Made by a program: the position numbers and the translations under genes. The notes below the pieces were generated by a model. The model saw only the letters and a program-made list of their open reading frames with translations, did not search any database and was not told the origin of the DNA. From Streptomyces sp. P9-A4 (GTDB lineage Bacteria; Actinomycetota; Actinomycetes; Streptomycetales; Streptomycetaceae): a stretch of DNA of 64,000 bases. Shown here one piece after another: positions 7,575-14,956 of this stretch (positions are counted from its first letter, which is position 1; every line of letters begins with the position of its first letter). Where the stretch lies: NCBI RefSeq assembly GCF_036634195.1, contig NZ_JAZIFY010000001.1, positions 3,420,501 through 3,484,500 of the forward strand. Direction: 5' to 3'.

Positions 7575-8750
7575 GTGCTGGTCGCGGACCGATATCGGCT
7601 TCATGTGTGTATCGGCCGGGGCGGCATGGGCGAGGTGTGGCAGGCCACCGACGAGGTGCTCGGCCGGTCCGTGGCCGTGAAGCTGATGCTGGCGCACGCG
7701 GCCGACCCCTCCGCCGGTGACCGGTTCCGCCTGGAGGCGCAGACGGCGGCCCGGCTGAGCCATCCGCATGTGGTCGGGGTCTTCGACTTCGGCACGTGGG
7801 ACGGAAAGCTCTTCCTCGTCATGGAGCTGGTGGAGGGCGACAGCCTCGCCGGCACCCCCGCCGATCCGCTGGTCCTGCCCGCCGAGCGGGTCGCCGTGGT
7901 CGCCGCGCACGCCGCCGCCGGGCTCGCCGCCGCGCACCGGCAGGGCGTCGTGCACCGGGACATCAAGCCGGGGAACCTGCTGGTCGACGCCGACGGGACG
8001 GTCAAGCTCGCCGACTTCGGCATCGCGCGGTTCGTCGACGACCCCTCGGGGGCGCTCACGACGACGGGTCAGATCGTGGGCACCGGGCTGTACCTGGCGC
8101 CCGAGCGCGCCCTCGGGCAGCCCGCCTCGTCCGCGTCGGACGTGTACTCGCTGGGCTGTGTGCTCTACCAACTCCTCACCGGGCGCACGCCGTTCCGCGC
8201 GGACACGGCGACCGCGCTGCTGTACCAGCACATCGACACCCCTCCGGTGCCACCGAGCAGACTCGGGGTGGTACTGCCGCCCGACTTCGAGACGTATCTG
8301 CTGAGCCTGCTCGCCAAGCAGCCGGAGCAGCGGCCCCCGGCGCAGGCCATCGCGGACTGGTTCTCCTCCGGCGCCTGGCGCGCCTACTCGCAGCAGGCCC
8401 CGGCACAGGCCCGCCCGGCCGCCGCACCGCACCCCGCTCACGCACCGCGGACCGGGCACACCGGGCACGGCTCGCACACCACTCACGGCTCGCACGCCCA
8501 GGCGGCCCCGCAGGCGCCGCACGCCCCGCAGCACCACCCCGGTCCGCCGCCGCCGGCCGTTCACACCCGGCCCGCGCCCGCCTCCACCGCCCCGCAGGCA
8601 CCCACGTCCCGGCGCCGCGAGCGCCCCGGCTCCGTCAGCGGCAGCGGGCTCGCCGAGCTCTCCCGGCGCCGCCCCCGCAAGACGGCCGCCGTGGCCGGGG
8701 CCATCGCCTTCGTCGTCTTCCTGGTCATCGGGATGGCCTGGCTCTCCTGA
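7575..8750 (+). CDS. Ser/Thr protein kinase, tail-anchored
   Basis: A 391-residue Hanks-type kinase. The glycine loop is GRGGMGEVW (residues 14-22), the ATP lysine is K36, HRDIKPGN starts at H127 with catalytic D129, and the metal-binding DFG aspartate is D147. The kinase domain ends near residue 265. It is followed by a Pro/Ala/His-rich linker and a single C-terminal membrane helix (about 367-390) that ends at the stop codon. There is no extracellular sensor domain, unlike PknB-type receptors. The GTG at 7575 is preferred because AAGGGTGG precedes it; an in-frame TTG at 7530 lacks a ribosome-binding site. Confidence 0.9.
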   Translation: MLVADRYRLHVCIGRGGMGEVWQATDEVLGRSVAVKLMLAHAADPSAGDRFRLEAQTAARLSHPHVVGVFDFGTWDGKLFLVMELVEGDSLAGTPADPLVLPAERVAVVAAHAAAGLAAAHRQGVVHRDIKPGNLLVDADGTVKLADFGIARFVDDPSGALTTTGQIVGTGLYLAPERALGQPASSASDVYSLGCVLYQLLTGRTPFRADTATALLYQHIDTPPVPPSRLGVVLPPDFETYLLSLLAKQPEQRPPAQAIADWFSSGAWRAYSQQAPAQARPAAAPHPAHAPRTGHTGHGSHTTHGSHAQAAPQAPHAPQHHPGPPPPAVHTRPAPASTAPQAPTSRRRERPGSVSGSGLAELSRRRPRKTAAVAGAIAFVVFLVIGMAWLS

Positions 8751-8804
8751 GCGCGCCGCGTCACGGCAGACGCCCCGGGCACTCCCCCCGGCACGCCCCC
8801 GGTG

Positions 8805-9086
8805 TCAGTACAGCCTCGGCGCCATCACCTGCGGATCCGCGTCCGCCGTCGCGAGCAGCATGCAGCGCGGTACGCCCGGCCCCGGGGTGGCCCGTACCGT
8901 CACCGTCGTCGGCGGGTCGGTCGGCAGCTCGATCGGGACCGACACAGGCCGGTCGTCCCTGGTCGTGGCGTAGCCGGTCTCCTTGCCGTCGACGAGGACC
9001 TCGACGGCGGGAGTGTGACCGGTCTCGACGGTCGCGGAGACCGAGTGCCCGAGGTAGTCGATGTGGAAGTGGTGGCGTTGCCTCAT
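8805..9086 (-). CDS. Small conserved hypothetical protein (93 aa)
   Basis: I do not assign a function. The protein starts MRQRHHFHIDYLGHSVSATV and looks like a single all-beta domain with alternating hydrophobic residues. There is no signal peptide or membrane helix. Similar short proteins beginning with an R-rich HHFHIDY stretch occur in streptomycetes, from memory. It is divergent from the alkyl sulfatase gene and convergent with the kinase gene. The start has AGAAGGTGACCC just upstream. Confidence 0.65.
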   Translation of the reverse strand: MRQRHHFHIDYLGHSVSATVETGHTPAVEVLVDGKETGYATTRDDRPVSVPIELPTDPPTTVTVRATPGPGVPRCMLLATADADPQVMAPRLY

Positions 9087-9273
9087 GGGTCACCTTCTCG
9101 CCTCCTCTCAAGAGTAGGCAGGAAGGCCCGCTCCCGCCGCTCGCACTGGGCCCCGGTACGGGCGTCGGCGCGCGCCCCGGCGCTGATCGCCGCCGGAGTG
9201 CGGCCGTACGGCCCCGGTGTTCAGATGGACCGGTACGCCGCACACCGCCCCCGCGGAACGGAGCACCCGGCAC

Positions 9274-11103
9274 ATGAGCGACACCCTGCCCTCCTTCGAG
9301 GACACCACCGACTTCGAGAACGCCGACCGGGGTTTCCTCGGCGCCCTCGTCCCCGGCGTGATCACGGCCGCCGACGGGCGGACGATCTGGGACAACGACG
9401 CCTACGGCTTCCTGAAGGCCGAGTGCCCCGGCACCGCCCACCCGAGCCTCTGGCGCCAGGGCCGGCTGTGCGCCAGGCAGGGCCTGTACGAGGTCACCGA
9501 GGGCATCTACCAGGTGCGCGGGCTCGACCTCTCCAACATGACGATCGTCGAGGGCGAGCGCGGGATCGTCGTGATCGACCCGCTGATCTCGGCCGAGACG
9601 GCCGCCGCCGGCCTCGCGCTCTACCGGGAGCACCGCGGCGACCGCCCGGTCACCGGCCTGATCTACACCCACTCGCACGGCGACCACTTCGGCGGCGCCC
9701 GCGGGATCCTGCCGCACGGCACCGAGGAGGGCATCCCGATCCTGGCGCCCGCCGGGTTCCTGGAGCACGCGGTCAGCGAGAACGTGTACGCGGGCGGGGC
9801 GATGGGCCGCCGCGCCGGGTACATGTACGGCGTGATGCTGCCCAAGTCGCCGGAGGGCCAGATCGGCATCGGCCTCGGGCAGGCCACCTCCACGGGCACG
9901 ATCACCCTCATCCCGCCGACCGTGGACATCGTCCGCACCGGCCAGGAGGAGACGGTCGACGGGGTGCGGATCGTCTTCCAGCTCACCCCGGGCACCGAGG
10001 CCCCGTCCGAGATGAACTTCCTCTTCCCCGACCACCGCGCCCTGTGCCTGGCCGAGAACGCCACGCACAACATGCACAACGTGCTGACCCTGCGCGGGGC
10101 CGTCGTCCGCGACGCCCGGATCTGGGCCCGGTACCTCGACGAGGCCATCGAGTACTTCCACGGCCGGTACGACGTCGGCTTCGCCTCCCACCACTGGCCG
10201 ACCTGGGGCCACGACAACGTGGTGCGGTTCCTGTCCGAGCAGCGCGATCTGTACGCGTACATGCACGACCAGACGCTGCGCCTCCTCAACGACGGCCTGA
10301 CCGGCGTCGAGATCGCCGAGCGGATCCAGCTGCCGCCCGCCCTGGAGAAGTCCTGGCACGCGCGCGGCTACTACGGCTCGCTCTCCCACAACACCAAGGC
10401 GATCTACCAGCGCTATCTGGGCTGGTACGACGGCAACCCGGCCCACCTCTGGGAACAGCCGCCGGCCGAACTCGCCGAGCGGTACGTGGAGGTGGCGGGC
10501 GGCCCGGCCGCCGCCCTCGCCAAGGCCCGTACGTACGTCGAGGCGGGCGACCTCCGCTTCGCCGCGACCCTGCTCAACCACATCGTCTTCGCCGACCCGG
10601 AGGACGCCGAGGCGAAGGAGACGCTGGCCAAGGTCTACGAGCGCCTCGGGCACGGCGCCGAGAACGGCACCTGGCGCAACTTCTACCTGACGGGAGCCAA
10701 GGAGCTCCGCGACGGACCCCGCTCCGACATCGTCGAACTCACGAACCCCGAGATGCTCATGGCCCTCACGGTCCCGATGGTCATCGACTCGATCGCGATC
10801 CGCGTCGACGGACCGCGCGCCTGGGACGACGAGCTGACCATCGATCTCGTCCTGAGCGACGAGAACGCCCGCCACCGCCTCACCCTCCACAACGGAGCCC
10901 TCACCCACCGGGCCGTCACGGGCGAGCCCCGGACGCCCGCCGGGCTCACCCTCACCCTGGCCAAGGCGCAGCTGCTCGGCCTGCTGGCCGGCCAGGGCCT
11001 CCAGGAGCTGGGGATCGGGGTGGAAGGCGACCCCGCGCTGCTCGCCCGCCTCTTCTCGTACGTGACGAAGGCCGACCCCGACTTCCCGGTCGTCACCCCG
11101 TGA
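9274..11103 (+). CDS. Alkyl sulfatase, metallo-beta-lactamase fold (SdsA1/BDS1 type)
   Basis: This 609-residue enzyme is predicted to hydrolyse alkyl sulfate esters to alcohol and sulfate using two zinc ions. The metal motif THSHGDHFGG gives H133, H135, D137 and H138. The downstream regions AENATHNMHN and GHYDVGF/HHWPTWG-like stretches match the other metal-binding blocks of type III alkyl sulfatases. The middle is the helical dimerisation domain, and the last 130 residues are the SCP2-like lipid-binding domain that positions the alkyl chain. Length matches the family. I took the ATG at 9274 (CGGAG upstream) rather than the longer frame from 9217. There is no clear signal peptide, so a cytoplasmic location is likely. 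Confidence 0.92.
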   Translation: MSDTLPSFEDTTDFENADRGFLGALVPGVITAADGRTIWDNDAYGFLKAECPGTAHPSLWRQGRLCARQGLYEVTEGIYQVRGLDLSNMTIVEGERGIVVIDPLISAETAAAGLALYREHRGDRPVTGLIYTHSHGDHFGGARGILPHGTEEGIPILAPAGFLEHAVSENVYAGGAMGRRAGYMYGVMLPKSPEGQIGIGLGQATSTGTITLIPPTVDIVRTGQEETVDGVRIVFQLTPGTEAPSEMNFLFPDHRALCLAENATHNMHNVLTLRGAVVRDARIWARYLDEAIEYFHGRYDVGFASHHWPTWGHDNVVRFLSEQRDLYAYMHDQTLRLLNDGLTGVEIAERIQLPPALEKSWHARGYYGSLSHNTKAIYQRYLGWYDGNPAHLWEQPPAELAERYVEVAGGPAAALAKARTYVEAGDLRFAATLLNHIVFADPEDAEAKETLAKVYERLGHGAENGTWRNFYLTGAKELRDGPRSDIVELTNPEMLMALTVPMVIDSIAIRVDGPRAWDDELTIDLVLSDENARHRLTLHNGALTHRAVTGEPRTPAGLTLTLAKAQLLGLLAGQGLQELGIGVEGDPALLARLFSYVTKADPDFPVVTP

Positions 11104-11128
11104 GCCGCCTCCCGACGGCCCCGGCCGG

Positions 11129-12157
11129 TCAGCGGACCGCCAGCCCGGCCAGCCCGGCGAGCACCCCGAGCAGGATCAGCGTCAGGCAGATCCCCAGGTT
11201 CACCACCTTGTACTGGAGGAAGACCGCGACGAACTCGCGCATGATCGCCGACGGCCAGAAGTAGGCGGCGGTCGGAGAGCCCACCACCTGGCCGTCGACG
11301 CCCGCTCTTCGGGCCGTGAGGGCGGCCCGGAAGGCGTGGAAGTTGTTGGTGACGATCACGCACGAGGAGCCCGGCCGGTCCCGCTCCATCAGCTCCTTGC
11401 TGAACAGCATGTTCTCGTCGGTGGTGCGCGAGCGGTCCTCGCGCACCACCGCGCCGGCCGGGAAGCCGCGCTCGACGAGGTAGTCGGCCATGGCGTGCGA
11501 CTCGGGGACCTCCTCGTCGGGGCCCTGCCCGCCGGAGGTGATGAGGACCGGCGGGCCGCTCCGGCTCCGGCCGCGGGCGGCCAGCATCTCGTACACCTGC
11601 CGTCCCCGGTCCAGCCTGCTCGCGAGCAGCGGGGGCACCCGCCGGCCGCCGATCAGGCCGGAGCCGAGGACCACCACGTAGTCGGCGTCCCGGCGGATGC
11701 GCATGCGCCCGTAGAGGAAGGCGTATCCGATGAAGCAGAGGAAGAGGAAGGAGACGTAACCGAGGACGAGGAGCGTGGTGCCGACGATCAGGCCGAGGAC
11801 CCAGGAGCGGGCGACGACGGCGGCCACGGCCAGGCCCATCACCCCGAACATGCCGAGCCCGGCGAGGAGGGACAGCAGGTTGGCCGGGCGTCTGCCCTCC
11901 TTGCGGACCATCTTCACGCCGTTCGCGCAGAGCAGCCCGGCGAGGACGACCGGGCCGAGGCCGAGCACGAGCAGCCCGCAGACCATCGCGGTCTCGGCGA
12001 CGCCCGGCGGGGCGTCCTCGATCCCGGCGAGGAGCCCGAGCCCGAGGAAGGTGACGGCGAGGCCGAGGTACACGGCATTGCCGAAGCGGCGCCGGTCGCG
12101 CAGCACACCGGCCCCGAAGAGCAGCAGGAAGACGGCGGCCACGACGAAGGCGAACAT
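11129..12157 (-). CDS. YdcF/DUF218 (ElyC/SanA-like) membrane protein
   Basis: A 342-residue protein. The N-terminal half has about five membrane helices, the first starting FAFVVAAVFLLLFGAGVL. The C-terminal half is the DUF218 domain, recognisable from DYVVVLGSGLIGGRRVPPLL, a central PPVLITSGGQGPDE stretch and TTDENMLFSKELM with the conserved EN. A final hydrophobic segment (about 320-341) closes the protein. E. coli relatives (ElyC, SanA) act in envelope maintenance; the exact reaction of this family is not settled. The ATG at 12157 begins the first helix; the open frame further upstream has no similarity. Confidence 0.85.
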   Translation of the reverse strand: MFAFVVAAVFLLLFGAGVLRDRRRFGNAVYLGLAVTFLGLGLLAGIEDAPPGVAETAMVCGLLVLGLGPVVLAGLLCANGVKMVRKEGRRPANLLSLLAGLGMFGVMGLAVAAVVARSWVLGLIVGTTLLVLGYVSFLFLCFIGYAFLYGRMRIRRDADYVVVLGSGLIGGRRVPPLLASRLDRGRQVYEMLAARGRSRSGPPVLITSGGQGPDEEVPESHAMADYLVERGFPAGAVVREDRSRTTDENMLFSKELMERDRPGSSCVIVTNNFHAFRAALTARRAGVDGQVVGSPTAAYFWPSAIMREFVAVFLQYKVVNLGICLTLILLGVLAGLAGLAVR

Positions 12158-12247
12158 GTCGGCATCGTAGACAGCGGAACCGGCCTCCGACGGAGCGCGG
12201 ACGCATCTGTGGAAAACTCGCGGCGGGCCCCGGCCATCCGGTCTCGC

Positions 12248-12289
12248 GCGTGCGCCCACCGGCGTTCCGCGTGCGCCTACCGGCGTTCC
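12248..12289. repeat. 21-bp direct repeat across the stop codon of the TPR gene
   Basis: Two 21-bp units (12248-12268 and 12269-12289) are identical except for one base. On the minus strand they read as a seven-codon block containing GCGGAACGCCGG. The coding copy carries TAG, the stop of the TPR gene, where the second copy carries TGG. The stop therefore sits inside an in-frame duplication. Confidence 0.75.
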
Positions 12290-13677
12290 GCCAGGGTGAA
12301 CAGGCCCAGCCTGGCGCCCTCCTCGTAGGCGTCCCGCAGTTCCGGGTCGTCGAGCAGCGAGCCGAGTGCCCGCTCGATGCGGGCGCGGATCGCCGCGCAG
12401 TACTCCGCCGGCCGGTACGACGGGTCGAAGGCCGAGCTCCGCAACACGTCCACCGCGCCCAGGAGATGGGCCGCCCGGTCGTTCCTGCCGCTCATCGACC
12501 ACATCTGGGCCAGGAGTTCCGCCGCGGCCGCCGCGCCCACCGACGAACCGAGGCGCAGATGCTCGCGCAGGGCCCGCCGGGCGTGGCCCGCGGCCCGCTC
12601 CGGGTCCCCGTCCCAGGCGGCGAGTTCGGCCCGGACGTGCGAAGCCCAGGACTCCGAGTAGAGGTCACGGCCCGCCCAGGCGCGCCGGGTCCGGTGCTCC
12701 CGGTCCGACTGGTCGAGCGCCTCCTGCGCGGCCTCCGGGTCGGTCCGGCACAGCGAGAGCGCCAGGCCCACCCAGCACCCGTGACGGCTCGGCCCGACAT
12801 CGGTCCGCTCCCCCACCAGGGCCAGCGCGTCCCGGAACTCCTCCGCCGCCGCGTCCGTACGCCCCTGGAACAGCGCGGTCGCGCCCCGCAGATGGGCCAG
12901 CATCCCGAGGGCGCGCTCGTCGCCGTCCCGTACCGCCGCCGCCCAGGCCCGGACGAGGATCGGCTCGGCGTCCTCGGGACGGCCGGACTCCAGTTCCAGG
13001 AAGGCGGCGAGCCACAGGGCCCGGGCCGAGGGGGGTTCGGTGTGCAGGGAGAGGGCGTGCCGGAGCCGGTTGCGGCCCTCGTCGACCCGCCCGCAGGCCA
13101 CCCACAGGAACCAGAGGGAGACGGCGACCTCGACGGCCGCCGCGGCCTCGTCGCCCGGGGTGGGCCACGCGTTCGTCGGGTCCATGGCGGCGGCCAGGTC
13201 GGGGAGTTCGCGCAGGGCGAGGTCCCGGGCGTCGAGCTGCCGGCCGCTCTGCCACCAGTCCGCGGCCCGCCGGGCGGTCTTCACGCACCAGCGCCGGTGG
13301 CGCGGGACGACGGAGCCGCGGTCGCCGCGCCCGGTGAGGTGCCGGGCGCCCACCGCCCGCACCGGGTGCGGCATCCAGTAGCGGGGGGCGTCGGGTTCGC
13401 CGTCGAAGAGGTCGTCGACGGGCAGCAGGGCGAGCGGGGCGAGCCGGTCGAGGACCGCCGGGATCCGTGCCGGAGGCAGCAGTTCCGAGGCGCACACCTC
13501 CTGGACGGCGTCCAGGCCGAAGGCGCCCTCGAAGACGGAGAGCCGTTCCCACAGGAGCCGCTCGGCGGGTCCGCAGAGGGCGTAGCCCCGCTCGGCGGCG
13601 TCGAGTTGGGCGGCGCTCACCCGCTCCCCCCACAGCATCGCCGTCCCGGCCGGTCCACCGGACCCTGTGCGCGCCAT
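12277..13677 (-). CDS. TPR-repeat protein resembling the C-terminal part of AfsR/LuxR-type regulators
   Basis: A 466-residue, Ala/Arg/Leu-rich, all-helical protein. Its start (LCGPAERLLWERLSVFEGAF) is the winged-helix piece that normally follows the NB-ARC ATPase in AfsR/SARP and large ATP-binding LuxR regulators. The rest is a TPR superhelix, including YRPAEYCAAIRARIERALG near the end. No P-loop, no SARP DNA-binding domain and no LuxR helix-turn-helix can be found in or upstream of it, since the next gene starts on the other strand at 13793. It is either a free-standing TPR adaptor or an N-terminally deleted regulator. The start at 13677 is uncertain; a Met at residue 14 is an alternative. 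Confidence 0.7.
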   Translation of the reverse strand: MARTGSGGPAGTAMLWGERVSAAQLDAAERGYALCGPAERLLWERLSVFEGAFGLDAVQEVCASELLPPARIPAVLDRLAPLALLPVDDLFDGEPDAPRYWMPHPVRAVGARHLTGRGDRGSVVPRHRRWCVKTARRAADWWQSGRQLDARDLALRELPDLAAAMDPTNAWPTPGDEAAAAVEVAVSLWFLWVACGRVDEGRNRLRHALSLHTEPPSARALWLAAFLELESGRPEDAEPILVRAWAAAVRDGDERALGMLAHLRGATALFQGRTDAAAEEFRDALALVGERTDVGPSRHGCWVGLALSLCRTDPEAAQEALDQSDREHRTRRAWAGRDLYSESWASHVRAELAAWDGDPERAAGHARRALREHLRLGSSVGAAAAAELLAQMWSMSGRNDRAAHLLGAVDVLRSSAFDPSYRPAEYCAAIRARIERALGSLLDDPELRDAYEEGARLGLFTLAERR

Positions 13678-13792
13678 TGATCACTCTCTCCCCATCAGTC
13701 ACTCATTCAACATCCTGGGGGTGCTCCCCGCGGCGGGCAAGGTCATGCCCCGACCCGTGACCCGATCCGGGTGGTCGTGTTCTGATGGAGAC

Positions 13793-14086
13793 ATGGAGTT
13801 CGCCGTGTTCGTGACGCTGCCCGGTCTGGTCATCCTGCTGACCGTGATCGCCTTCGCCGATCAGCTGCTGCGGATGACCGGCCGGGGGAAGCGCACGGGG
13901 CAGGTCTCCTCGACCGGCTTCGAGCAGCTGCACGCCACCTTCTCGCAGGGCAAGCAGAACGAACTCAAGGAGCGGCAGAGTTCGCTGGTGCTGCGGGACG
14001 ACGAGGAGGACGGCGCCCCGCCGAACCGCTCGACGGTGGACCTGACGGGCGGGCGCGCCGTGATCAGGCTGGGCGGGACGCCTTGA
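13793..14086 (+). CDS. Small membrane-anchored protein (DUF6191-like)
   Basis: A 97-residue protein with one N-terminal membrane helix (about residues 3-24, VFVTLPGLVILLTVIAFAD). It is followed by a basic stretch and a hydrophilic, probably cytoplasmic tail ending STVDLTGGRAVIRLGGTP. That ending, a conserved DL-S/T-GG-R-IRL pattern, resembles small Streptomyces proteins annotated DUF6191; this is from memory and tentative. The ATG at 13793 follows ATGGAGAC. Its 3' end overlaps the convergent methyltransferase gene by 23 bp. Confidence 0.65.
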   Translation: MEFAVFVTLPGLVILLTVIAFADQLLRMTGRGKRTGQVSSTGFEQLHATFSQGKQNELKERQSSLVLRDDEEDGAPPNRSTVDLTGGRAVIRLGGTP

Positions 14087-14894
14087 CCGAGTACATCAGC
14101 GGGATGCGCGGGCGGTCCGCCGGGAAGCGGTAGTAGCCGTCCTCGTGCTGCTGGAGCGCCCCGTAGCGGGGGAACAGCGAGGCGTCGTGCTCGCGCAGGA
14201 ACTCGATCCGCAGCCCCGCCCTCGCGAGCGCCGTGACGACCTCGCCGACCGGGTGCACCCACTCCACGCTGCGGTTGTGGACGGTGACCGCGTCGAGCTC
14301 GGCGTACGTGCCGGGCGTCGTGTCCACCCACGGCTCGCGGACGAAGTAGTCGTTCACGATCCGGCTGCCGGTCTCGTCGTCGAGCGAGTCGGTGAGCGGA
14401 TGGAACTCGGCCACGTAGAGGAAACCGCCCGGAGCGACCAGCGACGCGGCGGTCTCCGCCCAGCGCTCGATGTCCGGCAGCCAGCACAGCGCCCCGCTGC
14501 CCGTGTAGACGATGTCGTAGGCGTTGTCCGGGACGGCCTCGGCCGCGTCGTACACGTCGGCGGCGACGAAGGCGGCCCGGTCCTGCGAGAGGCCGAGGTC
14601 GGCGGCGAGCGAGCGGGCGGTCTCGACGGCCGGCTCGGAGAAGTCGAGACCGACGACCTGGGAGGCGCCGTGGCGCGCCCAGGAGAGCGTGTCCAGACCG
14701 ATGTGGCACTGGAGGTGCAGCAGGCTGCGCCCGGTGACGTCACCGACCTCGGCGAGCTCGAAGTCCCGCAGGGCGTCCTTGCCCGCGCGGAAGGTGTCGA
14801 GGTCGTAGAACGCGCTGGCTGCGTGGATCGGGACGCGCTCGTCCCAGCGGGCGCGGTTGGCCTCGCGCCAGTCCTCGGGGGTCGCGGAGTACAT
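14064..14894 (-). CDS. Class I SAM-dependent methyltransferase
   Basis: A 276-residue cytoplasmic methyltransferase. The SAM-binding motif I is LLHLQCHIGLDTLSWA, an atypical form in which the glycine-rich loop reads HLQCHIG, as in the UbiE/YrrT-like group common in actinobacteria. VVGLDFSEPAVETAR gives the acidic residue of motif II, and YDIVYTGSGALCWLPD is the post-motif region. The acceptor is unknown. The ATG at 14894 is chosen; a GTG at 14912 (in frame, six codons longer) overlaps a TTATCCACA sequence and has no better ribosome-binding site. It is divergent from the S9 peptidase gene. Confidence 0.85.
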   Translation of the reverse strand: MYSATPEDWREANRARWDERVPIHAASAFYDLDTFRAGKDALRDFELAEVGDVTGRSLLHLQCHIGLDTLSWARHGASQVVGLDFSEPAVETARSLAADLGLSQDRAAFVAADVYDAAEAVPDNAYDIVYTGSGALCWLPDIERWAETAASLVAPGGFLYVAEFHPLTDSLDDETGSRIVNDYFVREPWVDTTPGTYAELDAVTVHNRSVEWVHPVGEVVTALARAGLRIEFLREHDASLFPRYGALQQHEDGYYRFPADRPRIPLMYSVKASRPA

Positions 14895-14904
14895 GTCCGC
14901 GAGG

Positions 14905-14913
14905 TTATCCACA
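14905..14913 (+). promoter_or_regulatory. DnaA-box-like sequence TTATCCACA
   Basis: The nine bases match the classical DnaA-box consensus exactly. The site lies in the divergent 62-bp gap between the methyltransferase and S9 peptidase starts, where a bound protein could affect both promoters. A single box of nine bases can occur by chance, although A/T-containing words are rare in DNA of this composition. Confidence 0.35.
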
Positions 14914-14956
14914 GGTTGAGGGGGACGCGACCCGATTGTCCGTCGTGCGGAGCATC

